From Cyanobacterium sp. T60_A2020_053 (GTDB lineage: Bacteria; Cyanobacteriota; Cyanobacteriia; Cyanobacteriales; Cyanobacteriaceae), in contig JACYMF010000058.1 in assembly GCA_015272165.1 (NCBI GenBank), positions 57,289-121,288 of the forward strand: a DNA stretch of 64,000 nucleotides, given 5' to 3'. A program made the position numbers and the translations under genes. Positions 47,782-57,169 of the stretch are shown piece after piece. Numbering within the stretch: position 1 is the first letter of the stretch; every line of letters starts with the position of its first letter. Under the pieces are notes generated by a model. It did no database searches, was not told the DNA's origin, and saw only the letters and a program-made list of their open reading frames with translations.

Positions 47782-48348
47782 TTTCTCTAAATCCTCTTTA
47801 TATGTTTTAGAAAGTTTTTAATCTACTTTCTAGGTTTGTTATCTAATTATTAACGATTTTAACAATTTATTCTTAACTAAACTTAACATAATTCTCATTT
47901 GAATGGTCAAGAGGGAAAACCGCACTTGTTCATCTTGATCTGAAATTTTCTAAAGAAGAAGTTGTTATTACGGAGATTTCTAAATGTATCGACAGAAAAA
48001 ATTAATAGTTTTACCATTGAAAGAAAAAACTAAACTATCAGTAAATCATTTCTAAATTAATTTTGAGAGACTATTTTTAGTCTTGATCAGACATCTGCTG
48101 ATGATGAAATTTGTAACGGAAGTCAAAATATATGATAATAACTAGGAGAAATAGCATTATTTCAACTTTGATACTTTTGGTAGAGTTCTTGTAAGTTAAG
48201 ATGATTAGCTAAAGTTACTTTTTTAACTATTTCTATGCAATAAATCTAATTCATTTAATTGTAATTGATAACTCGGATTTGATATTACTTTATATTGCTT
48301 TTCTTTTTTTGTCCTATACTCAACTTTTTTGGTTTTAAAATTTATTAT
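47782..48348. other. Spacer with possible decayed coding scraps
   Basis: No intact gene. A plus-strand scrap at about 47925-48000 (LVHLDLKFSKEEVVITEISK) and a minus-strand scrap at 48150-48290 look protein-like but break quickly and match no family I know. The ftsH promoter must be at the left side and the M16 promoter at the right. Confidence 0.4.
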
Positions 48349-49887
48349 ATGAAGATTAAAAAATTTTTCTCATTCCTGCTATTAATAACTTTTATTTGGC
48401 AAGTATTTCCTTTCAATTTACAAGCAAAAACAGATAACTTTAACTCAGAAATTTCTATTACTCCTTACCTAGAACAATTTAAGAATAAAGTTAGTGAGTT
48501 TACCCTTGATAATGGCTTGAAATTTATTATTTTAGAAAATCATCAAGCGCCCGTCACCTCCTTCGTAACCTATGCAGATGTAGGTGGAGTTGATGAACCA
48601 GAAGGGAAAACAGGAGTAGCGCACTTCCTCGAACATTTAGCGTTTAAAGGTACATCAGAAATTGGTACCATTAATTATCAAGCAGAAAAACCCATATTAG
48701 CAGAATTAGATCAGCTTTTTCAACAAATAAAAATAGCTAAAAAAAATAATAACTCAATCAAGTTAAATGAACTAGAAACTAAATTTCAAAAATTAAATCA
48801 AGAAGCCAGAAAATACGTTAAACAAAATGAATTTGGACAAATTGTAGAAATTGAAGGAGGAGTAGGTTTAAATGCTGCTACTTCTGCTGACTATACTGCC
48901 TATTTTTACAACTTTCCTAGTAATAAATTAGAATTATGGATGTATTTAGAATCCAATCGATTTTTAGACCCAGTTTTTCGAGAATTTTATGAAGAAAAAC
49001 AAGTAATTTTAGAAGAGAGAAAACTACGCACCGATAATTCTGCTATCGGTAAAATGGTAGAACAATTTTTAGACACTGCCTTTGTTTCTCATCCTTACCG
49101 TCGCCCAGTAATTGGGTATCGATCAGACATTGAAAATCTAACCATATCAGACGTTACCGACTTTTTTAATCGTTATTACGGCGGTAGTAACATCACCATT
49201 GCTATCGTGGGAGATGTGACACCTAACCAAGTAAAAACTTTTGCTCAAGAGTATTTTGGGCGTTTTCCTAAAACCGTTAAACCAGACTTGCTTAGTATTA
49301 ATGAACCAATACAAACAAAAACAAGAACAGTAGAAGTAAAATATCCTTCTCAACCTCTATACTTTGAAGGGTATCATATCCCTAATCTCAATGACCCAGA
49401 CTATTTAGTCTATGACATGATTGGCTCTATCTTGAGTGACGGGCGCACTTCCCGCTTATATCAATCCTTGGTCGAAAACCAAAAAGTAGCCCTAAGTGCT
49501 TCTGGTTTTACTGGATTTCCCGGTGATAAATATTCTAACTTAATGGTATTTTATGCTGTCTTAGCTCCCAATAAATCCTCCGCCGAGTTGGAAAAAGCTC
49601 TAGATCAAGAAATAGAAAAACTAAAAAACGATTTAGTAATGGAAGAAGAACTAATGAGAGTTAAAACTCAAGCAACAGCTAACTTATTGCGCTCTCTTGA
49701 CTCTAATGCAGGAATGGCAAATTTACTAGCACAATATCAAGCCAAAACTGGAGATTGGCGTAATATTTTCACTCGTTTAGAGGCGATTAATGGGATTACT
49801 GCCGATGACATTCAAAGAGTAGCTAGAAAAACTTTTACGGATAGTCAAAAAACCGTGGGTAGACTTATAACCAGTGGAGAAAATTGA
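48349..49887 (+). CDS. M16 family metallopeptidase (pitrilysin type), secreted
   Basis: 512 residues from ATG 48349 (MKIKKFFSFLLLITFIWQVF, signal peptide); an upstream extension to 48295 is less likely. The M16 zinc motif HFLEHLAFKGT (HxxEH) with the downstream Glu in the GGVGLNAATSADYTAYFYNFP context is intact. A second M16-like domain without the zinc site occupies the C-terminal half (LYFEGYHIPNLNDPDYLVYD). It probably degrades peptides in the periplasm. Cyanobacterial M16 genes often come as pairs of active and inactive subunits. Here no second gene follows, so a partner would be elsewhere. Confidence 0.9.
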   Translation: MKIKKFFSFLLLITFIWQVFPFNLQAKTDNFNSEISITPYLEQFKNKVSEFTLDNGLKFIILENHQAPVTSFVTYADVGGVDEPEGKTGVAHFLEHLAFKGTSEIGTINYQAEKPILAELDQLFQQIKIAKKNNNSIKLNELETKFQKLNQEARKYVKQNEFGQIVEIEGGVGLNAATSADYTAYFYNFPSNKLELWMYLESNRFLDPVFREFYEEKQVILEERKLRTDNSAIGKMVEQFLDTAFVSHPYRRPVIGYRSDIENLTISDVTDFFNRYYGGSNITIAIVGDVTPNQVKTFAQEYFGRFPKTVKPDLLSINEPIQTKTRTVEVKYPSQPLYFEGYHIPNLNDPDYLVYDMIGSILSDGRTSRLYQSLVENQKVALSASGFTGFPGDKYSNLMVFYAVLAPNKSSAELEKALDQEIEKLKNDLVMEEELMRVKTQATANLLRSLDSNAGMANLLAQYQAKTGDWRNIFTRLEAINGITADDIQRVARKTFTDSQKTVGRLITSGEN

Positions 49888-49980
49888 TAATTGAGTAGGA
49901 TTAGTAATTATTAATAGAGCGTAGTGTAACAGTTGGTTAACTGTTATTTTAAGCAAGAAGTAACCAGTTTTGTCGGGGGT

Positions 49981-50026
49981 GTGGAGGGCGCTTGATTTAA
50001 GTATCAAGGTGAAAAGCGCCCTCCAC
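49981..50026. terminator. Perfect 13-bp stem-loop between convergent genes
   Basis: GTGGAGGGCGCTT and AAGCGCCCTCCAC are perfect inverted repeats around an inner CTTGAT-TTAAGT-ATCAAG hairpin. It lies between the ends of the M16 peptidase and glgP and may end both transcripts, but it has no strong U-tract. The arms are built from two inverted copies of the over-represented GGGCGCT motif. Confidence 0.6.
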
Positions 50027-50034
50027 CTAGGAAA

Positions 50035-52530
50035 TTAATCCTCTAACTCAATATTAACCGAGTCCACCTCCCAAATTTCCTTACAGTATTCTCGGATAGT
50101 GCGATCGCTAGAAAACTTCGCCATACGGGCGCTGTTTAAAATAGACATTTTCGTCCATTTTTCTTGATCACGATAAGCCTCCGCCACCTTATCTTGACAA
50201 TCCGCATAAGCCGAGAAATCAGCCATCAACATATATTGATCACTCCCCAACAAATCATCCACAATAGGCTTAAATAAATCCCGATTGCCATGACTGAAAT
50301 AACCATCACGAATACGGTTAATTACTTGGGCTAACTCAGGATTATTATTATAGTAATCCATAGGATTATAGCCATTTGCCTTCGTTTGACCCACTTCCTC
50401 CGCCGTTAAACCAAACAAGAAGAAATTTTCAGCGCCCGCCTCCTCACGGATTTCAATATTAGCACCATCCAAAGTACCAATGGTTAATGAACCATTCATA
50501 GCAAATTTCATATTACCAGTACCAGAAGCCTCCTTCCCCGCCGTAGAAATTTGTTCCGATAAATCAGCCGCCGGATAAATTTTTTGACCCAAAGAAACAT
50601 TAAAATTAGGCAAGAAAACCACCTTAATACGACCGCGCACATCAGGGTCTTTATTAACCACATCTGCTACACTGTTGATTAATTTAATGATCAATTTTGC
50701 CATGAAGTAGCCGGGCGCCGCTTTACCGCCAAAAATAAACGTACGAGGCACAATATCCACATCTGGATTTTCTTTAATACGATTATAAAGAGCGATGATA
50801 TTTAAAACCGCTAAATGTTGGCGCTTATATTCATGAATCCGCTTAACTTGTACATCAAAAATCGAATTGACATCCACCTCGATGCCCATTTTTTTGAAAA
50901 TATACTCAGCTAACCTCTGTTTATTAGCTTTCTTGATCGCGCGCCACCGTTGACAAAACTTAGCATCATCAATATATTTTTCTAAACCGCGCATTTGGGT
51001 TAAATCTTTTAACCAACCATCGCCCACTTTTTCCGTCACCAATTTAGATAACTCAGGATTACTCAACAAAATCCAGCGACGAGGAGTCACCCCATTAGTT
51101 TTATTAAAGAACTTTTCGGGCCACAAAAAGGCAAAAGCGCGCAAAGTTTCTTTTTGTAACAACTCCGTATGTAGTGCCGCTACCCCATTAATGGCATGAC
51201 TACCCACACAGGCTAAATGAGCCATGCGCACTTTTTGTTCAGCGCCCTCCTCAATAATCGACACTTGAGTTAATAAATCCTCTCGATCGGGATACCAAGT
51301 GCGCACATCTTCGAGGAAACGATAATTAATTTCAAAAATAATTTCCAAATGGCGGGGTAAAAGCTGTTTGAATAAACTTACTGACCATTTTTCTAACGCT
51401 TCAGGTAAAAGAGTATGGTTAGTATAAGCAAAAGTTTTTTGGGTAATATACCAAGACTTATCCCAATCCATGGCATACTCATCCACAAATAAACGCATCA
51501 ACTCTGCCACAGCAATAGCCGGGTGAGTGTCATTAAGCTGAATCGCTACTTTTTCATGGAAATTAGCCAAACTCTCATTACGACTAAGGTGTAATTTTAC
51601 TAAATCCTGCAATGAAGCAGACACAAAGAAATATTGTTGCGCCAATCTCAACTCACGACCAGCCGGGGTATTATCATTAGGGTATAACACCTTAGAAATG
51701 GTTTCAGAATTGATCTTTTCCTCTACCGCCCGATCATAATTACCAGCGTTAAAGGCTTCAAAATTAAACTCCTCACTAGCTTCCGCCTTCCATAAACGCA
51801 AAGGATTAACCGTATTAGTTTTAAAACCCGGTACAGGAGTATCATGGGGAATTGCTAAGACAGTACGATCAGGAATCCAAGACACCCGGCAATTACCCTT
51901 AGAATCGCAATAGGGCTGGGTATAACCACCTAATTTAACAGGCATAGTTTCATTAGGGCGAGGAATTTCCCAAGGATTGCCAAATCTCAACCAGTTATCA
52001 GGAATTTCCGCCTGCCAACCATCTTGGATTAACTGATAAAAAATCCCAAATTCGTAGCGAATACCGTAACCAATGGCAGGAATTTCTAAACTAGCTAAGG
52101 AATCGAGGAAACAGGCCGCCAAGCGCCCCAAACCGCCGTTTCCTAAACCGGGATCAGGTTCTTGTTCTAATAATTCCTCTAAATCTAAATCTAATTCACT
52201 GATAACTTGTTCAATTTCTTGATAAATGTCCAAGTTAACAAGATTATTCCCCAAATGACGACCCATCAAAAATTCAGCGGAAAAATAACAAACTAATTTA
52301 CTGTTTTTTTCTCGATAGGTTTCCTTAGTTTTCAGAAAACGGTGTAAAATACGGTCTCTAATGGTGTAGGCGAGGGCGACATAATAATCATATTTTGATG
52401 CTTTATTCTGGTTGATACCTTGAATGTAAAAGAGATTATCTAAAAACGCTCTTTTGAAGGTTTCAGGGCTCATGCCTGTGCGATCATCTTCTACTTGGAT
52501 GGTGGGTTTTGTTACTATTTGCTCTACCAT
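50035..52530 (-). CDS. glgP: Glycogen/starch phosphorylase
   Basis: An 831-residue GT35 enzyme releasing glucose-1-phosphate from glycogen. The PLP-binding region KEASGTGNMKFAMNGSLTIGTLDGANIEI is intact, as are the N-terminal EFLMGRHLGNNLVNL and DPGLGNGGLGRLAACFLDSLASLE phrases and FKRQHLAVLN-type segment (HEYKRQHLAVLNIIALY). Full length. It ends close to the convergent M16 peptidase gene with a strong stem-loop between them. Confidence 0.96.
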   Translation of the reverse strand: MVEQIVTKPTIQVEDDRTGMSPETFKRAFLDNLFYIQGINQNKASKYDYYVALAYTIRDRILHRFLKTKETYREKNSKLVCYFSAEFLMGRHLGNNLVNLDIYQEIEQVISELDLDLEELLEQEPDPGLGNGGLGRLAACFLDSLASLEIPAIGYGIRYEFGIFYQLIQDGWQAEIPDNWLRFGNPWEIPRPNETMPVKLGGYTQPYCDSKGNCRVSWIPDRTVLAIPHDTPVPGFKTNTVNPLRLWKAEASEEFNFEAFNAGNYDRAVEEKINSETISKVLYPNDNTPAGRELRLAQQYFFVSASLQDLVKLHLSRNESLANFHEKVAIQLNDTHPAIAVAELMRLFVDEYAMDWDKSWYITQKTFAYTNHTLLPEALEKWSVSLFKQLLPRHLEIIFEINYRFLEDVRTWYPDREDLLTQVSIIEEGAEQKVRMAHLACVGSHAINGVAALHTELLQKETLRAFAFLWPEKFFNKTNGVTPRRWILLSNPELSKLVTEKVGDGWLKDLTQMRGLEKYIDDAKFCQRWRAIKKANKQRLAEYIFKKMGIEVDVNSIFDVQVKRIHEYKRQHLAVLNIIALYNRIKENPDVDIVPRTFIFGGKAAPGYFMAKLIIKLINSVADVVNKDPDVRGRIKVVFLPNFNVSLGQKIYPAADLSEQISTAGKEASGTGNMKFAMNGSLTIGTLDGANIEIREEAGAENFFLFGLTAEEVGQTKANGYNPMDYYNNNPELAQVINRIRDGYFSHGNRDLFKPIVDDLLGSDQYMLMADFSAYADCQDKVAEAYRDQEKWTKMSILNSARMAKFSSDRTIREYCKEIWEVDSVNIELED

Positions 52531-52879
52531 GTGAAATTCTTATCTGTTCTATACCTCTTAGGTTATACGATTTTTTAGTATATGGTTAATTTTTTCTTTT
52601 TGTTTTACAGTGCATTTCAGATCAATAAACCACATTTTTTGTTTCTCGCCTCCATGAACAAGGGAAATGTTTTATCATACGATATTGAGAGTTTTTCCCT
52701 TTTTTCCTTTCACAACCAGTAATTTATCACAAGCTAAGACGCATTTAACTTACCCATTCCATTAACAAGGGGTTTAAACTCCTTGCCTTATGACTTAAAC
52801 GCTTACCTGTTGCTCGTTGCCTACCTCCACCATTAAACTTAAATGTGCGCTTAGATTCGTCAAGGTAATAGAGCCATTT
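52531..52879. other. Spacer with half of a family E element
   Basis: 52605-52655 (TTACAGTGCATTTCAGATCA-ATAAACCACATTTTTTG) matches the right arm of 39955-40074. The rest has no evident gene or structure. Confidence 0.6.
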
Positions 52880-54163
52880 TTATTTTAATAATTGATGGTT
52901 AGAGTTTTGGGATTGAAAAATTTGAGGAGAAGTGGATTGTTTTGCCGTAATTTGTTGGGCGTCATGGAGAATTGTGGCCAACTCCACTTGTTTTTCTAAC
53001 ATATCAGTATAGGAGATTAAACTACTTAAACCATCTACTAAACGGCGCACGTTGTCCCTAAATTGTGCATCTCCTGTCAAGTCATCTATATCTGAAGTAA
53101 TTTTAGCGGTATTAGCAAATGTTACCCTAGCAGAGTCGAGGGTTTGTTGTAAAGCCACTAAATTAGTAGGGTTATTCAACTCTTGAGAAACGGCGTTTAA
53201 ATTATTGGTAATTGTTTCTAAATTGGCGATGGCTTGATTAATATTTTCTGCCATTGCCACCGTGTCAACTTGATCTAGTGTACGATCTAATTTTCCCACC
53301 ACATTATTAGCATTTTTAATTAACTGTGTGGCTTCTTTACTGGTTTCACTGAGACTCACCACAGTTTCATTGAGAGTTGATTTATTATTTTCTATCAGTT
53401 CATTTGTATTACGGGTGAGGGCGCTGATTTCTGTGGCGGTGGTGCTAAACTGATCCGCAAGGCGATTAATTTGCTCGGAGGTGACATTAGCGGTATTGGC
53501 GAAAGATTCGGAAGTAGCAATGACACTATCGGCAACGGTGGAGAGTTTATCCAAGTCTTTGCGAGTGGAGGCTATAAAAGCTGATAAATCATTACTGAGA
53601 AGGGCGACATTTTCTCCTGCTTTAGCAGTGTTAACTACGGCTTGATTTAATTGCCCGAAAAAAACAGGATCGCTCAATAATACGGTTAATTTGGTCATGC
53701 TGGCGATTAAATCACCGCTAAACTGTCCTTTAATCACATCTTGATCGCAAATAATCTCGTTTTGTTCATTACATTCTGGGCTAAGGGGATTAATTTGGCG
53801 CGCGCCGTCAGTGAGTTGCGATTGAGGTGACATGGTGATGATTATTTCCCCTAATAGCCCTGATTGGGTAGTTTCTACTAATAAATCTTTGGGAATTTTT
53901 AAGGTACTATCGATGTCGGTTATGACTTCAATACCGTTAACATCTGGTGTAATGGCGGTAATTTTACCGACTTCCATGCCTCGATATAATACTCTGCCTC
54001 CTTCTCGTAAACCGCCCACATTATCAAATTGCAGACGTAGTTGGTAGGTATCTTGTCCTAAAGTCATGCCCCTTAAAAAGAAAACTAAACCGCCAAAAAT
54101 CACACCGCCAAGAATAATAAATAATCCTAAAGTTCCCTCTCTTGCTAATCTTGAACGTGCCAT
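52880..54163 (-). CDS. MlaD/MCE family lipid-transport protein
   Basis: A 427-residue protein with an N-terminal membrane anchor (about 12-33, LGLFIILGGVIFGGLVFFL). An MCE domain spans about 38-115 (LRLQFDNVGGLREGGRVLYRGMEVGKI, then TTQSGLLGEIIITMSP), followed by a long coiled-coil/helical region of about 250 residues rich in NIN, ISAL and ETSKEA-type repeats. MCE proteins form periplasmic rings or tubes that carry lipids between membranes. The ATPase gene lies 11 bp upstream on the same strand, so the pair forms part of an Mla-type ABC importer. The permease is elsewhere. Confidence 0.88.
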   Translation of the reverse strand: MARSRLAREGTLGLFIILGGVIFGGLVFFLRGMTLGQDTYQLRLQFDNVGGLREGGRVLYRGMEVGKITAITPDVNGIEVITDIDSTLKIPKDLLVETTQSGLLGEIIITMSPQSQLTDGARQINPLSPECNEQNEIICDQDVIKGQFSGDLIASMTKLTVLLSDPVFFGQLNQAVVNTAKAGENVALLSNDLSAFIASTRKDLDKLSTVADSVIATSESFANTANVTSEQINRLADQFSTTATEISALTRNTNELIENNKSTLNETVVSLSETSKEATQLIKNANNVVGKLDRTLDQVDTVAMAENINQAIANLETITNNLNAVSQELNNPTNLVALQQTLDSARVTFANTAKITSDIDDLTGDAQFRDNVRRLVDGLSSLISYTDMLEKQVELATILHDAQQITAKQSTSPQIFQSQNSNHQLLK

Positions 54164-54174
54164 GTTAAACCTCT

Positions 54175-54972
54175 TTAAACTACTTGAATAGGCCCTTCCC
54201 GACGGGCGCTGAAAAATTGTCTGACTAATTCGTTATCGGTATTGTCAATATCGCTTACTTGACCTTCCCATTGAACCTTACCATTATACAAAAAAATTAT
54301 TTTCTGACCAGTTCTTCTGATGGTACTTTCTTGGTGAGTTACCATGACATAAGTTTGACAAGCGGCGCACTCCACCCTTAAATCAGTTACTAAGTCTTCG
54401 ATGACAGTGGAAGCAATGGGATCAAGTCCGGCGGTTGGTTCATCATAAAGGATAACTTCTGGTCTTTCTGCGTCATTTTCGGGATTAAAAGTGACGGCGC
54501 GCGCAAAACTAACTCTTTTTTTCATGCCTCCAGAAAGTTCCGCCGGATAAAGGTCTCCTTTATTGGGTAAACCAACCATTTCTAAACTTTGATCCACAAT
54601 TTCACCGATTTTTTGAGAAGATAAACGAGAGTGTTGATGAAGAAGAAAACCGACATTTTCTCTGACGGTGAGAGAGTCAAATAATGCTGCCTGTTGAAAT
54701 ACCATACTAATAGCCATGGAGTCACCATGGTCATCAATTAAACCGACTCTTTTTTTGCCATTGACATAGATTTCCCCCTCGTCAGGAAGTAATAAACCAG
54801 CAATTATTCTTAATATAGTTGATTTTCCTGTGCCTGATGGTCCAATAATTACCATGGCATCTCCCCGATAAATATTTAGGTCAAGTCCATCTAAAATGAC
54901 GTCATTACCAAAGGCTTTTTTGATTCCTTTTAACTCGATGATGGGGGTGAGGGCGCTGGTTTGATTTTCCAT
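54175..54972 (-). CDS. MlaF-like ABC transporter ATP-binding protein
   Basis: A 265-residue ATPase with Walker A GPSGTGKSTILRII, Q-loop SMVFQQAALFDSLTVRENV, signature LSGGMKKRVSFARA, Walker B VILYDEPTAGLDP and the switch histidine in VMVTHQES. The family drives phospholipid transport across the cell envelope with an MCE protein, which is encoded directly downstream. Confidence 0.9.
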   Translation of the reverse strand: MENQTSALTPIIELKGIKKAFGNDVILDGLDLNIYRGDAMVIIGPSGTGKSTILRIIAGLLLPDEGEIYVNGKKRVGLIDDHGDSMAISMVFQQAALFDSLTVRENVGFLLHQHSRLSSQKIGEIVDQSLEMVGLPNKGDLYPAELSGGMKKRVSFARAVTFNPENDAERPEVILYDEPTAGLDPIASTVIEDLVTDLRVECAACQTYVMVTHQESTIRRTGQKIIFLYNGKVQWEGQVSDIDNTDNELVRQFFSARREGPIQVV

Positions 54973-54989
54973 TTTATTTAGGATAATTA

Positions 54990-55060
54990 TTTAAAAGGGC
55001 AAAGGGCAAAGGGCAAGGGGCAAAGGAAATTATTATTTCATAATTCGTAATTTCCCCATT
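54990..55060. repeat. AAGGGCA heptamers and AATTCGT/AATTTCC repeats
   Basis: Tandem AAAGGGCAAAGGGCAAGGGG and degenerate AATTCAT-type heptamers in the spacer upstream of mlaF. Confidence 0.8.
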
Positions 55061-55267
55061 TTCCCTTCCCCCCTTACTCCATTAATGACAACAGGGCTGT
55101 TTCAAAGTAAGAGAATGTAATTAGCTATGATCCTCAGCCTATAAGTATCAAAAAATTTTTACTTCTTGAAATTTTAGCTGTTATCTAAAAAATCTGAGAA
55201 AATCTTTTTTCATCAAAAACAATCAAAACTTATTACTTATTACTCATTACTTATTACTTTGCCCAAA

Positions 55268-56875
55268 CTAAAAATTTGATAATGAAGCAGGGCTAGGGAT
55301 GGAGGGCGCTTGAAGAGCAATCACTTCCATGTTTTTCTCCTCAACAATTTCCGTAGTTAAATTAGGAACAGATTGACGCAATAAAGCCGTTAACTGGTTA
55401 GTGGTACTATCATAAATCTGCGTAACAATTTTCGGATATAAACCAATACCGATAATAGGAATCAACAAACAAGCAATAATAAATACCTCTCTTGGTTCAG
55501 CATCAATCAGTTTACTATGAGATACTAATTCCTTATTTTCAGGTCCATACATTAACTCCCTTAGCATAGATAATAAATAAATAGGAGTTAAAATCACCCC
55601 TACCGCAGCCAAAGACACCATAATCACCTTAAAAGTAGTGCTATAAGCGTCACTGGTGGCAAAACCAATAAATATCATTAATTCTGCCACAAAACCACTC
55701 ATACCGGGTAAAGCCAAAGAAGCCATAGAACAAGTTGTCCACATGGCAAAAATTTTCTTCATCTGCTTACCAACTCCGCCCATTTCATCCAATAAAAGAG
55801 TATGGGTGCGATCGTAAGTAGCGCCCACCATAAAAAACAGACTCGCCCCGATTAAACCATGGGAAATCATTTGTAACATAGCGCCACTCATACCAGTATC
55901 AGTAAAAGAAGCAATACCAATCAACACAAAACCCATGTGAGAAATAGACGAATAAGCAATTTTGCGTTTTAAATTACGTTGTGCAAAAGAAGTAAAGGCA
56001 GCATAAATGATATTAACTACCCCTAAAATAATCAAAACAGGAGCAAAATAAGCGTGGGCGTCAGGTAACATCCCGGCATTCATCCTAATCAGCGCGTATC
56101 CCCCCATTTTTAAAAGGATTCCAGCTAATAACATATGGGCGGGCGCTGTCGCTTCCCCATGGGCATCAGGTAGCCAAGTATGGAGAGGGAAAATCGGTAA
56201 CTTCACCCCGTAGGCAATGAGAAAACCGCCATAAAGCAGTAATTGTAAATTTAAACCATAATCCTTTTGAGCAATGGCAGTCATATCAAATGTCACCGTA
56301 TCCCCGTAAAAAGCCATGGTTAAAGCCCCTACAAGGATGAATAACGAGCCTCCAGCCGTATAAAGGATAAATTTGGTGGCCGCATACAAACGCCGTTTAC
56401 CGCCCCAAATAGACAGGATGAGATACACTGGCACAAGTTCTAACTCCCAAACGAGAAAGAAAAGTAACATATCCTGCACCGCAAATACAGCAATTTGTCC
56501 GCCATACATTGCCAACATGAGAAAATAGAATAACTTAGGTTTAAAACTAACAGGCCAAGCCGCCATAATAGCAAGGGTAGTAATAAATCCAGTTAGTAAA
56601 ATTAACGGCATGGAGATGCCATCAGCGCCCACCGACCATTTAAGATCAATATCAGGTATCCATGTATAGCTTTCCACTAATTGTAGATTAGGATTACTGA
56701 AATCATAGCCTTGATAGAAAGTATAAACGATAAGAACAAAGTCAATCAAACCCACCGTTAACGCATACCAGCGCACGGTTTTACCATCTTTATCGGGAAT
56801 AATGAAAACAAAAAGAGAAGCAACAATGGGGAAAAGAATGATTGTTGTCAGCCAAGGAAAATTAGTTAAATCCAT
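55268..56875 (-). CDS. ndhD: NDH-1 subunit 4 (NdhD)
   Basis: A 535-residue, roughly 14-helix proton-pumping subunit of the photosynthetic NDH-1 complex in the thylakoid membrane. Conserved phrases include [41 protein letters not shown] (transport Glu), [19 protein letters not shown] and the discontinuous-helix segment [12 protein letters not shown]. It resembles the NdhD1 type used in cyclic electron flow and respiration rather than the CO2-uptake NdhD3/D4, but that subtype call is tentative. No other ndh genes flank it. Confidence 0.93.
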   Translation of the reverse strand: MDLTNFPWLTTIILFPIVASLFVFIIPDKDGKTVRWYALTVGLIDFVLIVYTFYQGYDFSNPNLQLVESYTWIPDIDLKWSVGADGISMPLILLTGFITTLAIMAAWPVSFKPKLFYFLMLAMYGGQIAVFAVQDMLLFFLVWELELVPVYLILSIWGGKRRLYAATKFILYTAGGSLFILVGALTMAFYGDTVTFDMTAIAQKDYGLNLQLLLYGGFLIAYGVKLPIFPLHTWLPDAHGEATAPAHMLLAGILLKMGGYALIRMNAGMLPDAHAYFAPVLIILGVVNIIYAAFTSFAQRNLKRKIAYSSISHMGFVLIGIASFTDTGMSGAMLQMISHGLIGASLFFMVGATYDRTHTLLLDEMGGVGKQMKKIFAMWTTCSMASLALPGMSGFVAELMIFIGFATSDAYSTTFKVIMVSLAAVGVILTPIYLLSMLRELMYGPENKELVSHSKLIDAEPREVFIIACLLIPIIGIGLYPKIVTQIYDSTTNQLTALLRQSVPNLTTEIVEEKNMEVIALQAPSIPSPASLSNF

Positions 56876-57004
56876 TTTTAGCTTGAGAAATACTTAATTT
56901 TTGTAAGGTTATCGTTAGTATAAATAACTTCTATCAACAATCTAACAGTATTTTTTTTTAATCTCACATTTTATAATGTTAATTTTTGTTTTCAGCACAG
57001 CCTA

Positions 57005-57100
57005 ATGAAGGGAAAAGGGCAATGGGCAAAGGTTTAAAAAGGGCAAAGTTGAAAGGGCAAAGGTTTAAAAAGGGCAAAGTTTAAAGGGCAAAGGTTTTGA
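57005..57100. repeat. AAGGGCA heptamer array
   Basis: Degenerate GGGAAAAGGGCAATGGGCAA and AAAAAGGGCAAAGTTGAAA repeats between ndhD and the PBP gene. Confidence 0.8.
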
Positions 57101-57126
57101 GGGTGAAAGGGAAGCAGAGGAGATAA

Positions 57127-57169
57127 TAATTCATAATTCATAATTCATAATTCATAATTCATAATTCAT
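57127..57169. repeat. AATTCAT tandem array overlapping the PBP stop
   Basis: Six copies of TAATTCA run into the 3' end of the penicillin-binding protein gene. The TGA stop at 57159-57161 and the last residues (DEL) are made of the repeat on the minus strand. Confidence 0.88.
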
